From contig NZ_WIXI01000047.1 in NCBI RefSeq assembly GCF_009617585.1, forward strand, positions 1 to 64,000: a stretch of DNA of 64,000 nt. The letters run 5' to 3'. This DNA is from Endobacterium cereale (GTDB taxonomy: Bacteria; Pseudomonadota; Alphaproteobacteria; Rhizobiales; Rhizobiaceae). Positions 63,892-64,000 of the stretch are shown here, in pieces (within the stretch, counting starts at the first letter, position 1; the number at the start of each line of letters is the position of its first letter). The translations under genes and the position numbers were made by a program. A model generated the notes under the pieces. It was not told the origin of the DNA. It searched no databases and worked only from the letters and a program-made list of their open reading frames with translations.

Positions 63892-64000
63892 TGGATGAAA
63901 TTCTCGCTTTTCTGTCATTGCCGGCCTGCTCGATTCCCCTGTTTCGAGCCAGCCTTCCGCAAAGATGAAACCACTGAACTTCGGCGTACGGCAGAGCTCT

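Noticed and set aside
63727..63918. 63-codon frame at the window's right end
   Set aside because: It overlaps the start of icpA in another frame and shows no family features.
1..64000. Search for CRISPR arrays, insertion sequences, tRNA or rRNA genes and integrase genes
   Set aside because: No regularly spaced repeats, transposase or integrase sequences, or RNA genes were recognised by eye.

Overview
The window looks like chromosomal DNA from a Rhizobiaceae alphaproteobacterium, probably of the Agrobacterium/Allorhizobium/Rhizobium group. The evidence is a high-GC, densely coded sequence and a set of genes characteristic of this family: visN/visR, rem, motC, motE, fliK (formerly motD), flbT/flaF, cheS, cheT, a globin-coupled icpA receptor and an aglEFGAK sugar operon. 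The flagellins do not match the Agrobacterium fabrum C58 proteins as I remember them, so I do not name a species.

Left part (1-16190), metabolism and surface. The 3' end of pgl is followed by edd (Entner-Doudoroff pathway). Next come two divergent pairs, each a GlxA-type AraC regulator facing a small cysteine enzyme (an isochorismatase-like hydrolase and a rhodanese), then a degenerate PilZ-like gene. A minus-strand operon aglE-aglF-aglG-aglA-aglK encodes an alpha-glucoside ABC importer with a cytoplasmic GH13 glucosidase. It is followed by folD, a Wzz/GumC-like chain-length protein and a divergent WecG/TagA/CpsF-like protein.

Flagellar part (16330-55320). Minus-strand operons: flgE-flgK-flgL-flaF-flbT-flgD-fliQ-flhA-fliR plus four small genes (FliJ-like, flgJ, FlgN-like, FliL-like); rem; fliH-like-motB-motC-fliK-transglycosylase; three tandem flagellins; and flgF-fliI-orf-flgB-flgC-fliE-flgG-flgA-flgI-motE-flgH-fliL-fliP. 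A divergent plus-strand operon carries motA-fliM-fliN-fliG, then flhB-orf. visN-visR (master LuxR-type activators, minus strand) lie between flhB-orf and fliF. No fliA (sigma-28), flgM, fliD or fliS is visible. This fits the VisNR to Rem cascade known in rhizobia.

Chemotaxis part (55435-63836), one minus-strand operon: icpA-cheS-cheY1-cheA-cheW-cheR-cheB-cheY2-cheD-cheT, with fliF downstream. Many neighbours overlap by 4 bp (ATGA), suggesting translational coupling.

The most interesting non-coding signals are the shared architecture of the three flagellin promoters and leaders (upstream TTAAC/GTTAA element, GGCATGA block, CCGG hairpin 34-40 nt before each ATG) and several perfect inverted repeats in front of glxA, visN, icpA, the motB operon and aglE. 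The most interesting coding oddities are in-frame deletions in two near-identical tandem flagellins, one of them in a normally invariant N-terminal segment. I found no mobile element, tRNA, rRNA or CRISPR.
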